64,000 bases of DNA from Demequina subtropica (GCF_000971235.1 NZ_BBMB01000013.1:95140-159139); one strand, 5' to 3'. Shown: positions 53,684 to 63,914, counted from the stretch's first letter. Notes: generated by a model from the letters alone, not told the origin. A program made the numbers and translations.

Positions 53684-55366
53684 CTATGGTGCCACGCGCG
53701 AGGCCTCCAGCAGCTCACGTGCGTGGGCGAGTGCGGTCTTCGAGTCCTCATGGCCCGAGAGGAGCCTCGCGAGCTCCTCCACGCGGGCCTCTCCGTCGAC
53801 CTGGTGGACCTGGGATCGCGTCACCGCACCGTCGGAGGCCTTGGCCACCACGATGTGCCTGTCGGCGTGCGCGGCGACCTGCGCGAGGTGCGTCACGACG
53901 AGCACCTGATGGGTGCGCGCGAGCTCCGCGAGCCGCCGGCCGATCGCGATCGCCGCCTTGCCGCCCACGCCGGCGTCGACCTCGTCGAACACGAACGTGT
54001 GCCCGGGTGCCGCCGCGTGGCGGGCGAGGGAGACCTCGATGGCGAGCATGATGCGCGAGAGCTCGCCGCCCGAGGCGGCCTCCGCGACGGGACGATGCGG
54101 CGCGCCGGGGTGCGAGGCGAGCGTCATCGAGACCTCGTCCGCACCGGAATGACGGAGCTCGGCGCGCGCGACCTCGACCGCGAAGCTCGCGTCCGGCATG
54201 GCGAGACCCGCGAGCTCGGCGTCGACGTCCGCGGCGAGGCGCGCGGCCGCCTCCCTCCGGCTCGCCGTGAGGTCCTCCGCGAGTGCCTCGACCGCGGACG
54301 CCGCCTGATCGACGGCCTCCCGGCGTGCCGCGAGCGTCTGGTCCCACGTGTCGTCCTCGAGCACCGCCGCCGCCGCGCGCTCCCGATACGCGAGCACGCC
54401 GTCGAGGTCGGCGCCGATGCGGCGCATGAGCGCGCTCAGCTCCGCACGGCGCTGCTGGATCTGATCGAGCCGCGCGGGATCCGCCTCCATGCGGTCCAGG
54501 TACGACGCGAGCTCGTGGCCGATGTCCGCGGCCGCGTACGCGACGTCACCGAGCCTCTTCTCGAGCTCCTCGAGAGCGGGATCGTGGCGCGCGGCGTCGG
54601 CGAGCGCGCGGCGCGCCGCGTCGGCGGCGACCACGAGCGTGAGCTCCGCGTCGCCGTCGATCGCCGCCATGGCGCCGGCCACGCCGGTCCGGACCGCCTC
54701 GGAGTTCTCGAGCACCTCGGCCTCGGCCTTGAGGCGGGCGTCCTCCCCCGCCTCAGGCACCACGGCGTCGATGGCCTCGAGGTCGTCGCGCATGCGTGCG
54801 GCCTCGAGGCGCGCGAGCTCGGCACCGGACTCCATGCGTTCGAGCTCGTCCTGGGCCTGCCGCCAGGCCCACCACGCGCCCTGGTAGCGCTCGAGCAGCA
54901 CGCCGTGGTCGGCGTAGCCGTCGAGGATCGCGCGCTGCTCCGCCGACGAGCGCAGCCGCGCCTGGTCGCTCTGCCCGTGGACCGTGACCCAGTGCACGGC
55001 GACCTCGGCCAGCACCGACTGCGGGACCGCTCGCCCGCCGATGACCGTGCGCGAGCGCGTGGTCGCCCCCACGCTCCGGCTCACGATCACGGTGCCGTCG
55101 TCGTCGAAGGCCGCGCCGGCCTCCTCGAGCCGCTCCGCCGGCCACGATCCGGGCGCGACGTCGACCACGGCCTCCGCCACCGCGGCATCGGCCCCCGTGC
55201 GGACGGTCGCGCGCACCGACTTCGAGCCCATGATGAGCCCGAGCCCCGTGAGCACCATGGTCTTGCCCGCGCCCGTCTCGCCGGTCACGCAGGTGAGCCC
55301 GGGGCCCAGGTCGACGCGTGCGGACTCGATCACGCCCAGGTTCTCGATCGCGAGCTCGTGGAGCAT
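53684..55366 (-). CDS. recN: DNA repair protein RecN
   Basis: SMC-like ATPase of 560 residues for double-strand break repair. Walker A GETGAGKTMVLTGL is near the N-terminus and Walker B FVFDEVDAGVGGKAA near the C-terminus, with coiled-coil arms between. The signature is ASGGELSRIMLAIE. The start overlaps nothing but follows nadK by zero bases (stop at 55367). No SOS box is seen upstream. Confidence 0.96.
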   Translation of the reverse strand: MLHELAIENLGVIESARVDLGPGLTCVTGETGAGKTMVLTGLGLIMGSKSVRATVRTGADAAVAEAVVDVAPGSWPAERLEEAGAAFDDDGTVIVSRSVGATTRSRTVIGGRAVPQSVLAEVAVHWVTVHGQSDQARLRSSAEQRAILDGYADHGVLLERYQGAWWAWRQAQDELERMESGAELARLEAARMRDDLEAIDAVVPEAGEDARLKAEAEVLENSEAVRTGVAGAMAAIDGDAELTLVVAADAARRALADAARHDPALEELEKRLGDVAYAAADIGHELASYLDRMEADPARLDQIQQRRAELSALMRRIGADLDGVLAYRERAAAAVLEDDTWDQTLAARREAVDQAASAVEALAEDLTASRREAAARLAADVDAELAGLAMPDASFAVEVARAELRHSGADEVSMTLASHPGAPHRPVAEAASGGELSRIMLAIEVSLARHAAAPGHTFVFDEVDAGVGGKAAIAIGRRLAELARTHQVLVVTHLAQVAAHADRHIVVAKASDGAVTRSQVHQVDGEARVEELARLLSGHEDSKTALAHARELLEASRVAP

Positions 55367-56233
55367 TCAGATCCCCGCGCCCGTGTCGGAGATGGGGCGC
55401 TCGCCGCGGAATCCGTCGACCGGGAGGGCAAACTTCTGCACCAGGCGCTCGCTGAAGGGCGCATCGGACATGCGTGCGAGCCGCACAGCCCGCGCGCCGC
55501 GTCGCACCTCGATCCTGCTGCCGCGCTCCACGTCGATCGCGCGGGCACCGTCGAGGACCACCTGCCCGTCGCTCGCCGAGCGGTCCAGGATCTCGATCCT
55601 GACCTCCGATCGCGGCCCCACCACGAGCGGTCGCGAGAACAGCGCGTGCGCCGCGAGCGGGACCACGAGCAGCGCGTCGACATCCGGCCACAGGATGGGC
55701 CCGCCGGCGCTGAACGCATGCGCGGTCGAGCCGGTCGCCGACGCCACGACAACGCCGTCGCAGCCGAAGGTCGACAGCGGCCGATCGTCGATGTCGAGCG
55801 CGACCTCGATGGTCGTCCGGAGGTTCGCGCGCTCGACCGTGACGTCGTTGAGCGCCCAGCCCTGCGTCCGGCGCCCGTCGGGCAGCGTGACCAGCACGTC
55901 GAGCGTGCCGCGCTCCTCGATCTCGTACTCCCCCGCCGCGAGCCGGCGGGCGGCGTGCGCGACGTCGTCCCGCTCGAGCTCCGCGAGGAAGCCGACGTGC
56001 CCCAGGTTGACGCCGAGCAGCGGGATCCCCGTGCCTCGCGTCATGTCCGCCGCGTGAAGGATGGTGCCGTCACCGCCCAGGACGAGAGCGGCCTCGACCG
56101 GCGCGTCGACGCCCGCCTCGAAGTCGGTGCACGTCACGATGCCCTCGGCCTCGAGCGCGGCCGCGGCAAGGCTCGCGGCCTCCTGCGCCTCGGGACGATG
56201 CGGGTGCACCACGAGCAGGATCCTGCGGGTCAT
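55367..56233 (-). CDS. nadK: NAD kinase
   Basis: Phosphorylates NAD to NADP; 288 residues. The key motif LGGDGTILHAAD and NLGHVGFLAELE, plus the second-domain TPTGSTAHAFSAGGP-like SATGSTAHAFSAGGP, are clear. I start at 56233 (MTRRILLVVHPHRPEAQ), whose ATG overlaps the tlyA stop (ATGA); the much longer upstream reading has no homology. Confidence 0.96.
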   Translation of the reverse strand: MTRRILLVVHPHRPEAQEAASLAAAALEAEGIVTCTDFEAGVDAPVEAALVLGGDGTILHAADMTRGTGIPLLGVNLGHVGFLAELERDDVAHAARRLAAGEYEIEERGTLDVLVTLPDGRRTQGWALNDVTVERANLRTTIEVALDIDDRPLSTFGCDGVVVASATGSTAHAFSAGGPILWPDVDALLVVPLAAHALFSRPLVVGPRSEVRIEILDRSASDGQVVLDGARAIDVERGSRIEVRRGARAVRLARMSDAPFSERLVQKFALPVDGFRGERPISDTGAGI

Positions 56234-57051
56234 GGTGCTCCTCCCGTCTCCTCCTGGATCGCGGCCCTGACCTGGGCTTCCGTCAACGCGTCCGGCCTGC
56301 GACCGGCGCCGCCACCAGCCTGCCACGCGCGAGAGGCCCACACGAAGAACTCCACGTTGCCGCGGGGCCCCGGGAGCGTCGAGCGCGCGATGCGGTGCAC
56401 GTCGAGCCCGGCGCCCATCATGGCCGAGGCCACCGACATCACGGCGCTGGCGCGATCGTGGAGGTCGGTCACGACGCCGCCGCGGCCGAGCCTCTCGCGC
56501 CCCACCTCGAACTGCGGCTTGACCATGAGCAGCACGTCCGCATCGTCCGCGATCACGCGCGTGAGCGGCGCGATGAGCAGCGTCAGCGAGATGAAGGAGA
56601 CGTCTGCGACCACCAGGTCCGGCGCGTCCCCGCCAAGGTCGGCGGGCACGATCTCGCGCGCGTTGAGCCCTTCGCGTGCGCGCACGCGCGGGTCCGCGGC
56701 GATGGCCTCCGCGAGCTGGTCGTGGCCGACGTCGATCGCGTGGACACGCGCGGCCCCGCGCTCGAGCAGCACCTGCGTGAACCCGCCCGTCGACGCGCCG
56801 ACGTCGAGGCAGGTGCGTCCCTCGACAGCGATCTCGGGGCACGCCTCGAGCGCGCCGATGAGCTTGTGGGCCGCGCGCGAGACGTAGCCGTCATCGCCCG
56901 CGACCTCGAGACGCGCGTCGTCGCCCACGTCGAGGGACGCCTTGGCGGCGGCCGCTCCGTCGACAGTCACCGCACCGGCGGCGATCAGCTCCTGCGCGCG
57001 GGTGCGCGACGAGACCAGCCCGCGCGCGACGAGCGCGCGGTCCAGCCGCAT
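56230..57051 (-). CDS. tlyA: TlyA family 2'-O-ribose methyltransferase
   Basis: rRNA methyltransferase of 273 residues. An S4 RNA-binding domain (residues 1-60, MRLDRALVARGLVSSRTRAQ) is followed by a Rossmann methyltransferase domain with SAM motif CLDVGASTGGFTQVLLERGA. In Mycobacterium the homologue methylates 16S and 23S rRNA and influences capreomycin sensitivity. Same order as Rv1694-Rv1695-Rv1696. Confidence 0.95.
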   Translation of the reverse strand: MRLDRALVARGLVSSRTRAQELIAAGAVTVDGAAAAKASLDVGDDARLEVAGDDGYVSRAAHKLIGALEACPEIAVEGRTCLDVGASTGGFTQVLLERGAARVHAIDVGHDQLAEAIAADPRVRAREGLNAREIVPADLGGDAPDLVVADVSFISLTLLIAPLTRVIADDADVLLMVKPQFEVGRERLGRGGVVTDLHDRASAVMSVASAMMGAGLDVHRIARSTLPGPRGNVEFFVWASRAWQAGGGAGRRPDALTEAQVRAAIQEETGGAP

Positions 57052-57053
57052 GC

Positions 57054-57227
57054 TCAGCGCGACTCGTCGCGAAGGCGCGTCGAGAGCGCCTCCTGCACCT
57101 TGTCGAAGAACTCGGCCTGCTGCTCGAGGTCCTCCGGGAGCTCGGTGACGGCCTTGAGAGCCTCGCGCACCTCGGCCGGGTACTCGAGCTGTCCCTTGAA
57201 GTCGCGGGTGTTGTTGAGGTCAGCCAT
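57054..57227 (-). CDS. Small conserved hypothetical protein (Rv1693-like position)
   Basis: A 57-residue soluble protein, starting MADLNNTRDFKGQLEYPAEV, mostly helical and acidic. It sits between the HAD gene and tlyA, where Mycobacterium has the 58-residue Rv1693, and this conserved position is the main support. It ends 2 nt before the tlyA ATG. Function unknown. Confidence 0.72.
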   Translation of the reverse strand: MADLNNTRDFKGQLEYPAEVREALKAVTELPEDLEQQAEFFDKVQEALSTRLRDESR

Positions 57228-57238
57228 GGGTCAGGAGG

Positions 57239-58240
57239 CTAACCGAAGTGAGGGAGCGTGTCGACATCGAGACGCTCACCCGCGTCCACGGCCGCCCACG
57301 ACGCCGCGCACGCCGCGCGAACGCGGTCGATGCGGCTGCCGCCGTCGACGGTGAGGTGCCCGTCCGTGACCCGCGCACGCGCCTGGCCCACGTGCCACCA
57401 CTGCTCCGCAAGCTGCGGCTCGGGGTGCGCGTCGGCGAGCGTCGAGAGGTCCTCGCCGATGAACGAGGGACGCTCCCCCGGGACCGCCAGCACCGCGTCG
57501 CGCGCGGTCGAGACTCCGGTGAGCACCAGCAGCCCGGGCACCTCTGCCGCGCGAGCGCCCTTGAGGTCGGTGTCGAGGCGGTCGCCGATCATCAGAGGGC
57601 GGGCCGACCCGGCCTTGCGCGCGGCCAGGTGCAGCATCGCGGGCTCGGGCTTGCCGGCAGCGAGCGGATCCACCCCGGTCGCGGTGCGGACCACGCCCAC
57701 GAGCGACCCGTTGCCCGGCGCGAACCCGCGCTCGGTGGGCAGCGTGAGGTCGAGGTTCGTCGCGAAGTAGCGCGCGCCGGCGTTGATCGCATAGGTCGCC
57801 TCGGCGAGCTCCTTCCACCCCAGGTTCGGGGCGAAGCCCTGGATGACCGCCGCCGGGTGCTCCTCCGCCGAGTCGACGATGACGAAGCCCTTCGCGTGCA
57901 CCGCGGTGTAGAGGCCCGCGCCGCCCACGACCAGGACCTTCTGGCCCGCGGGCACGTGCTCGGCGAGGAGCTCGGCTCCCGCCTGCGCGGCGGTCATGAC
58001 CTCGGCGGCGTCGCATGGGATGCCGACCTCGGCGAGGTGCTCCGCGACGGTCTCCGGCTCGCGCGACGCGTTGTTCGTGACGAACACGACGCCCATGCCG
58101 GCGGAGCGCGCGGCCGCTAGGGCCGGGGGCGCCGAGGGGATCGCGTGCGGGCCCTTGTACGCGACGCCGTCGAGGTCGACGAGCGCGACGTCGAACGTGT
58201 CCTGGAGCGCCGCCTCGGTGCCGAGCAGGCCGACCGTCAT
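57239..58240 (-). CDS. HAD-IIA family hydrolase (NagD/PGP-like)
   Basis: Phosphatase of 333 residues. Motif I is [13 protein letters not shown], the second [13 protein letters not shown], Lys in AAGKPEPAM and motif [15 protein letters not shown], all as in HAD-IIA enzymes of the NagD/phosphoglycolate group. The last 60 residues (from about 270) extend beyond the core and match the long actinobacterial form such as Rv1692. In Mycobacterium that enzyme is reported to be a glycerol-3-phosphate phosphatase. Overlaps the next gene by 4 nt. Confidence 0.92.
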   Translation of the reverse strand: MTVGLLGTEAALQDTFDVALVDLDGVAYKGPHAIPSAPPALAAARSAGMGVVFVTNNASREPETVAEHLAEVGIPCDAAEVMTAAQAGAELLAEHVPAGQKVLVVGGAGLYTAVHAKGFVIVDSAEEHPAAVIQGFAPNLGWKELAEATYAINAGARYFATNLDLTLPTERGFAPGNGSLVGVVRTATGVDPLAAGKPEPAMLHLAARKAGSARPLMIGDRLDTDLKGARAAEVPGLLVLTGVSTARDAVLAVPGERPSFIGEDLSTLADAHPEPQLAEQWWHVGQARARVTDGHLTVDGGSRIDRVRAACAASWAAVDAGERLDVDTLPHFG

Positions 58241-60390
58241 GCCTTGTCCTCGCCTGCCTGGTCCTCGGCGACCTCGTCCTCGGCGACCTCGTGGAGGTCG
58301 TCCTCGTCGTCGTACGCGAGATCCTCGTCGTCGGCGTCCTCGTCCTCGTCGTCCGACGGCTCGGGCTCCGGCTCGGGAAGCTCGGCGGTGTCGTACAGCA
58401 CGATGTCCTCCTCCGCCTCCTCCTCGACGGGCTCGGGCAGCGCGGCCTCGAGCTCGTCCGCCTCCGCGTCGCGGCCGAGGGTGCGGAGCACGGCGACGCG
58501 CGCCTCGTCCGCGCGGACCTGGAGCTCCTGGTTCTTGGTCTCGATGCGCGTGAGCACCAGCAGGGCGGCCTCCGGGTCGCCCATGTCGAGGCGCGCTCCG
58601 GCGATGACGATCTGCATCTCGACGGCCGAGTCGTGCGGGAGCAGCTTCGCGTCGGGCTCATCGGCGATCGCGAGGGCACGCTCGGGGCGCCCGAGGCCGC
58701 GCTCGCAGTCCGCCATCAGCGGGAGGTGCTCGATCGAGCCGCCGAGGCGGCGCACGGTGCGGAGCTCGCGCAGCGCCTCCGCGTACCGGCCCGTCGCGTA
58801 CGCCGTGAGCGCCGCGGCCTCGCGGACCACGTCGACGCGGCCGCCGCGCTGGAGCGCCACCTGGGCGTGCCGGTAGGCGAGCTCGGGATCGATGTCGACG
58901 AGGTTGCCCGCCATGATGAGGTGACGGCCCACGTCCTCCGCGTTGTCCTTGCTCAGCGTGCGCAGGCGCGCGCGCACCGCGCGGTCGAGCTGGCCGTACT
59001 CGATCTCCTCGGGCACCTCGGGCGCCTCGACGATGTGCGACTTGGTGAGCGGGACACCGGCGACGCGTGCCGTGCGCTCCTCGGACTCGGGACGCTCGCG
59101 ACCGCCGCGGTCAGGACGCGCGCCGGGTCGGCCGGAGCCGCGCGGGGCGCGGTCCCGATCGCGGTCACCGTCGAACGAGCGACGCGGACGGTCGTCGTAG
59201 GAACGCTGCGGACGATCACCATCGCGACGCGGACCACGGTCACCGTCGAACGAGCGACGCGGGCGGTCGTCGTAGGAACGCTGCGGACGGTCACCATCGC
59301 GACGCGGACCACGGTCACCGTCGAAGGAACGACGGGGACGGTCGTCGTACGAGCGCTGCGGACGGTCACCATCGCGACGCGGACCACGGTCACCGTCGAA
59401 CGAGCGACGCGGACGGTCGTCGTACGAGCGCTGCGGGCGGTCGCCATCGCGACGCGGACCACGGTCACCGTCGAAGGAACGACGGGGACGGTCATCGTCA
59501 CGGCGCGGACGGTCGTTGTCGAACGAACGACGCGGACGGTCCTGACGATCGCCATCGAAGGAACGGCGCGGACGGTCGTCGTACGAACGCTGCGGACGGT
59601 CACCATCGCGACGCGGGCCACGGTCACCGTCGAAGGAACGACGGGGACGGTCATCGTCACGGCGCGGACGGTCGTTGTCGAACGAACGACGCGGACGGTC
59701 CTGACGATCGCCGTCGAACGAGCGACGGGGACGGTCGTCGTACGAGCGCTGCGGACGGTTACCATCGCGACGCGGACCACGGTCGCCATCGAAGGAACGA
59801 CGGGGACGGTCGTCCCGGCCGTCGTAGGAGCGACGCGGACGGTCGTTGTCGTACGACTCACGGGGTCCGCGGTCGCCGTCGAAAGAACGGCGCGGACGGT
59901 CACCGTCGAAGTCACGGCGCGGGCCGCGGTCGTCGTTGAAGTTGCGACGAGGGCGGTCCGAGTTCGCGGGGCGCGACGGACGGTCGCCGTCGAAACGGCG
60001 CTGCGGACGGTCGCCGTCGCGGCGGGGACGATCGTTGTCGTACGAACGACGAGGACGGTCCTGACGGTCGCCATCGAAGGAACGACGGGGACGGTCATCG
60101 TCACGACGCGGACGATCGTTGTCGTACGAGCGGCGCGGACGGTCCTGACGGTCGCCATCGAAGCTGCGGCGAGGACGGTCATCGTCACGACGCGGACCAC
60201 GGTCACCGTCGAAGCTGCGGCGCGGACGGTCGTCGTAGGAGCGCTGCGGACGGTCGCCGTCACGACGCGGACGGTCCTGACGGTCACCCTCGCGACGGGG
60301 ACGGTCACCGCCAGACTGCTTCCGGGGGTTGATGCCGGGGCGCGAGTCGTAGCTCGCGCGGCGCTCGTCGCGCTCGTCCCTGTCGTTCAT
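58237..60390 (-). CDS. TPR protein with a long arginine-rich repeat region
   Basis: A 717-residue protein in three parts. Residues 1 to about 410 are low-complexity and rich in Arg and Asp, with units such as [27 protein letters not shown] and periodic Tyr or Phe. Residues about 445-650 form a helical TPR-like domain ([15 protein letters not shown] onward). The last 65 residues are strongly acidic. Position next to the HAD gene corresponds to Rv1691, which I recall as much shorter. The basic tract suggests RNA or ribosome binding and perhaps condensate formation; that is inference. AGGAG precedes the ATG at 60390. Confidence 0.8.
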   Translation of the reverse strand: MNDRDERDERRASYDSRPGINPRKQSGGDRPRREGDRQDRPRRDGDRPQRSYDDRPRRSFDGDRGPRRDDDRPRRSFDGDRQDRPRRSYDNDRPRRDDDRPRRSFDGDRQDRPRRSYDNDRPRRDGDRPQRRFDGDRPSRPANSDRPRRNFNDDRGPRRDFDGDRPRRSFDGDRGPRESYDNDRPRRSYDGRDDRPRRSFDGDRGPRRDGNRPQRSYDDRPRRSFDGDRQDRPRRSFDNDRPRRDDDRPRRSFDGDRGPRRDGDRPQRSYDDRPRRSFDGDRQDRPRRSFDNDRPRRDDDRPRRSFDGDRGPRRDGDRPQRSYDDRPRRSFDGDRGPRRDGDRPQRSYDDRPRRSFDGDRGPRRDGDRPQRSYDDRPRRSFDGDRGPRRDGDRPQRSYDDRPRRSFDGDRDRDRAPRGSGRPGARPDRGGRERPESEERTARVAGVPLTKSHIVEAPEVPEEIEYGQLDRAVRARLRTLSKDNAEDVGRHLIMAGNLVDIDPELAYRHAQVALQRGGRVDVVREAAALTAYATGRYAEALRELRTVRRLGGSIEHLPLMADCERGLGRPERALAIADEPDAKLLPHDSAVEMQIVIAGARLDMGDPEAALLVLTRIETKNQELQVRADEARVAVLRTLGRDAEADELEAALPEPVEEEAEEDIVLYDTAELPEPEPEPSDDEDEDADDEDLAYDDEDDLHEVAEDEVAEDQAGEDKA
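59163..59470 (-). repeat. 75-bp in-frame tandem repeats
   Basis: Identical landmarks (GGTCACCG) recur at 59163, 59238, 59313, 59388 and 59463, exactly 75 bp apart, giving four consecutive 25-residue units. Two more copies, one with a Gly-Asn change, lie further upstream in the coding direction, interleaved with a second unit containing [20 protein letters not shown]. Units differ mainly at synonymous positions. Confidence 0.9.
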
Positions 60391-60523
60391 GATGCTCCTG
60401 TCCAGTTGTGCGGACGCTCCCGCCATTCTTGCGCGCCTGGGCGCGAAGAACCGGGTGAGTACGTCCCGAATAAGTCTCTCTTATGCGTGGTCGCGGCGTC
60501 CCGAGCGGACAAGACACGGGACA

Positions 60524-63223
60524 ATGGCGGCGATGACTTCCACCGACACGTCCCTGCTCGCCCGCCTTCCGGAGACGGCGCCCGGCGCTGTTCCCGATCC
60601 TGATGCGCTCTACGAGGCATTCGCCTCGTGGGCGGCGGACCGCGACCTTCCATTGTACACGCACCAGGAAGAAGCGCTGATCGAGCTCGTCTCGGGCTCG
60701 CATGTCATCCTTGCGACCCCGACCGGCTCCGGGAAATCCCTCGTCGCCGCCGGCGCCCACTTCGCCGCCTTGGCCGCGCATCGTGCGGGGACCGGTGGCC
60801 GTACCTTCTACACGGCCCCGCTCAAGGCGCTCGTCTCGGAGAAGTTCTTCGCGCTCATCGAGATGTTCGGCTCCGAGAACGTCGGCATGATGACCGGGGA
60901 CAGCGCGGTCAACGCGGATGCACCGATCATCTGCTGCACCGCCGAGATCCTCGCCAACCTCGCGCTCCGCGACGGCACGGCGACGGACGCCGCGCTCGTG
61001 GTCATGGACGAGTTCCACTTCTACTCCGACCCCCAACGAGGCTGGGCGTGGCAGGTGCCGCTGCTCGAGCTGCCGCACACGCAGTTCGTCCTGATGTCGG
61101 CGACGCTCGGGGACACAGACTGGCTCGTCGCCGACCTCGAGCGGCGCTCCGAGCGCGCGGTCGCGCAGGTGACGAGCGCCCACCGACCCGTGCCGCTGAC
61201 GTTCGAGTACATGCTGGAGCCGCTCCCCGAGGTGGTCGAGCGGGTCGTGCAGACCGGCCGGGCACCCGTGTACATCGTCCACTTCACCCAGAAGGACGCG
61301 GTCGAGCGTGCGCAGTCGCTGCTCAGCATGAACGTCGCGACCCGGTCGGAGCGCGACGCGATCGCCGCGGCCCTGGACGGCGTGCGCTTCGGCACGGGCT
61401 TCGGCAAGACGCTGAGCCGCTTCCTGCGTGCGGGAGTAGGCGTGCACCACGCGGGCATGCTGCCCAAGTACCGACGCATCGTCGAGCGTCTCACGCAGCA
61501 GGGCCTGCTCAAGGTGGTCTGCGGCACCGACACCCTCGGCGTCGGCATCAACGTCCCCATCCGCACGGTGCTGTTCACCTCGCTGGTGAAGTACGACGGC
61601 GAGCGCATGCGTCACCTCACCGCACGTGAGTTCCACCAGATCGCGGGTCGCGCCGGACGCGCCGGCTACGACACCGAGGGCGTGTGCCTGGTGATGGCCC
61701 CGGATCACGTGATCGAGAACCGAAAGGCGCTCCTCAAGGCCGGCGACGACGTCAAGAAGCAGCGCAAGATCGTGCGGAAGAAGGCGCCGCAGGGTCACGT
61801 GAACTGGACGGACGCGACCTTCGAGCGTCTCCGCTACGCCGACCCGGAGCCGCTCACCTCGAGCTTCGCGGTCACCCATGCGATGGTCCTCAACATCCTC
61901 GCGCGGGGCAGGGACGATGCACGCAGCGGCCGGGAGCCCCAGGACCCGGTGGTCGCGATGCGGGACCTGCTCGCCGCGGTCCACGAGACGCCCGCGCAGC
62001 GGTCGGCTCATGCCCGGCAGGCGCTCCGCATCTACTGGTCGTTGCGCAAGGCCGGGGTGGTCGAGCATGTCCGCGTCCCCGACCCGTCGCATCCGCGAGG
62101 GGCGCGCCCGTCGGCGCGGCTCACGGTGGATGTGCCCCGGAACTTCGCGCTCAACCAGCCGCTGTCCCCCTTCGCGCTCGCCGCGATGGACCTCCTCAAC
62201 GTCGAGTCGCCGGATCACGCGCTCGATGTCGTCTCGGTGATCGAGGCGACTCTGTCGGATCCACGCCAGCTGCTGGTCGCGCAGCAGTTCAGGGCTCGCG
62301 GTGAGGCGGTCGCGGCGATGAAGGCGGAGGGTCTCGACTACGAGGAGCGGCTGGACGCGCTCGAGGACGTCACCTGGCCGAGGCCCCTCGCGGAGCTCCT
62401 CGAGCCTGCGTTCGCGATGTACCGCACCTCCAACCCGTGGATCATGGGCGCGGAGCTCTCCCCCAAGTCGGTGGTCCGCGACATGCTGGAGAAGGCGATG
62501 ACCTTCGGCGAGCTGGTCTCGACCTACGGGCTCGAGCGCACCGAGGGCATCGCGCTGCGCTACCTCGCGGAGGCGTACCGGGCGATGCGCCAGACCGTGC
62601 CGGAGGACCACCGCACGGACGAGGTCGCCGAGATCACCGACTGGCTGGGAGAGGTGGTGCGCTCGACCGACTCGTCGCTCCTCGACGAGTGGGAGCGCCT
62701 CGCGAACCCGGACGCGCTGCTCGACGACGCGGATCCCGCCGCGCCGGACACGACCGGGACCGTCCGCGGCCCCGTACGGCCGCTCAGCGGCAATCCGCGA
62801 GTGCTCCGCCGCCTCATCCGCAACGCGATGTTCCGTCGCATCGAGCTCGCCGCGCGCGAGGACTACGCCGCGCTGGGCGCCCTCGACGGCGCTGCCGGCT
62901 GGAATGCCGCTGCCTGGGAGGACGCACTCGACCCGCTGTTCGACCTGCACGGGGACGATGCCGTGGGCATCGGCCCGAACGCCCGCTCGGCCGCGCTGCT
63001 CACCATCGTCGAGGCGGGGGCGAGCGGCGAGGACGGACGCGGACGCGCGGCCCTCGCCGCGGCGGGGCACGATGCGGCGCCGGCAGGCACGTGGATCGTG
63101 CGCCAGGTGATCGACGACCCCGCGGGCGATCACGACTGGGCGATCGTCGCCGCAGTCGATCTCGACGCGAGCGACGAGGCCGGCGGGGTGGTGCTGGAGC
63201 TGCTCGCGGTGGGCGACTCCTAG
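60524..63223 (+). CDS. Ski2-like DEAD/DEAH RNA helicase (DUF3516 type)
   Basis: Superfamily II helicase of 899 residues. Motif I is ATPTGSGKSLVAAG, II MDEFHFYSD (DEFH), III MSATLGD, and later VGVHHAGMLPKYRRIVE, GTDTLGVGINVP and QIAGRAGRAGYD (motif VI). The C-terminal half matches the DUF3516 region of actinobacterial helicases. A role in RNA decay or ribosome maturation is plausible. ATG at 60524 is taken; ATG 60533 is equally possible. It converges on the YccF gene with stops overlapping by 3 bp, and diverges from the arginine-rich TPR gene across 133 bp. Confidence 0.9.
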   Translation: MAAMTSTDTSLLARLPETAPGAVPDPDALYEAFASWAADRDLPLYTHQEEALIELVSGSHVILATPTGSGKSLVAAGAHFAALAAHRAGTGGRTFYTAPLKALVSEKFFALIEMFGSENVGMMTGDSAVNADAPIICCTAEILANLALRDGTATDAALVVMDEFHFYSDPQRGWAWQVPLLELPHTQFVLMSATLGDTDWLVADLERRSERAVAQVTSAHRPVPLTFEYMLEPLPEVVERVVQTGRAPVYIVHFTQKDAVERAQSLLSMNVATRSERDAIAAALDGVRFGTGFGKTLSRFLRAGVGVHHAGMLPKYRRIVERLTQQGLLKVVCGTDTLGVGINVPIRTVLFTSLVKYDGERMRHLTAREFHQIAGRAGRAGYDTEGVCLVMAPDHVIENRKALLKAGDDVKKQRKIVRKKAPQGHVNWTDATFERLRYADPEPLTSSFAVTHAMVLNILARGRDDARSGREPQDPVVAMRDLLAAVHETPAQRSAHARQALRIYWSLRKAGVVEHVRVPDPSHPRGARPSARLTVDVPRNFALNQPLSPFALAAMDLLNVESPDHALDVVSVIEATLSDPRQLLVAQQFRARGEAVAAMKAEGLDYEERLDALEDVTWPRPLAELLEPAFAMYRTSNPWIMGAELSPKSVVRDMLEKAMTFGELVSTYGLERTEGIALRYLAEAYRAMRQTVPEDHRTDEVAEITDWLGEVVRSTDSSLLDEWERLANPDALLDDADPAAPDTTGTVRGPVRPLSGNPRVLRRLIRNAMFRRIELAAREDYAALGALDGAAGWNAAAWEDALDPLFDLHGDDAVGIGPNARSAALLTIVEAGASGEDGRGRAALAAAGHDAAPAGTWIVRQVIDDPAGDHDWAIVAAVDLDASDEAGGVVLELLAVGDS

Positions 63224-63615
63224 GCGATCGCGGAGGCGCGTCCACGCCGCGAGTCGATGATGACCTTCCCCATCGGCATCATCGACACCGGGATCAGCTT
63301 GAGGTTCGCCCAGGCGAGCGGGATACCGATGATGGTGATCGCGAGGGTGAACGCGGTGATCACGTGCGCGATGGACAGGATCACGCCGAACGGGATCCAG
63401 AGGATGTTTCCCAGGAGAGACCAGCCGCCGGCACTCGGATCCGCGACCACCTCTCTTCCGAACGGCCACACGGCGTAGTTGCCGATCCGGAAGCAGGCGA
63501 TGCCCGCCGGGATGCCGATGATGGTGAGACAGGCGAGGAGTCCTACGAGCATGTAGGAGAACCACAGACCGATCCCCGCGAAGAAGAACCAGATGATGTT
63601 GAGGATGGTGCGCAT
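63220..63615 (-). CDS. YccF domain protein
   Basis: Membrane protein of 131 residues with two YccF-type hydrophobic repeats: residues 1-60 (NIIWFFFAGIGLWFSYMLVG, then IGIPAGIACFRIGNYAVWPFG) and residues 65-115. Family function is unknown. TACGCT lies 5 nt before the ATG, a possible leaderless promoter. Confidence 0.88.
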   Translation of the reverse strand: MRTILNIIWFFFAGIGLWFSYMLVGLLACLTIIGIPAGIACFRIGNYAVWPFGREVVADPSAGGWSLLGNILWIPFGVILSIAHVITAFTLAITIIGIPLAWANLKLIPVSMMPMGKVIIDSRRGRASAIA

Positions 63616-63659
63616 ACCTCAGCGTATGTCCATCCTGCGGCGTCGGCCCAGGGCAGGTG

Positions 63660-63914
63660 TCAACCGTGCCGGCGTGACTCGCCGGGAACGCTCGAGCCAG
63701 GCCGAGAGCCCTCACTCGCAAGGTAGATGATCGGTCCGAGCACCGGGAGGCAGAGGATCACCGCGAACCAGAGCAGCTGGGACATGGCGCCCGACGCCGG
63801 TGCCCGCCACCAGGCCAACAAGGCGGCGACGAACAGTGCGAGCGAGACCAGAGCTCCCACGCCCCACAGGAGGTCGTAGCCGGCGGGCAGGATCGCATCG
63901 GCTCCATCGATCAC
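63660..63914 (-). CDS. PLDc_N domain membrane protein
   Basis: An 84-residue protein starting at a GTG, with two membrane segments. The second, LLWFAVILCLPVLGPIIYLA, matches the phospholipase D nuclease N-terminal (PLDc_N) domain found alone in small actinobacterial proteins. GAGGAG lies 8 nt upstream of the GTG. Role unknown. Confidence 0.82.
   Translation of the reverse strand: MIDGADAILPAGYDLLWGVGALVSLALFVAALLAWWRAPASGAMSQLLWFAVILCLPVLGPIIYLASEGSRPGSSVPGESRRHG

Noticed and set aside
59163..60300. Regular repeats as a CRISPR array
   Set aside because: The repeats are contiguous coding units with no unique spacers, and no cas genes are present.
58291..60603. Reading frame of 770 codons antisense to the arginine-rich TPR gene, rich in Thr/Val/Arg
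   Set aside because: It mirrors the 75-bp repeats on the other strand. The minus-strand frame has a ribosome binding site, a TPR domain and correct synteny.
60305..63721. Reading frame of 1138 codons antisense to the helicase gene
   Set aside because: It is the complement of the helicase plus flanking sequence and has no recognisable motif or start signal.
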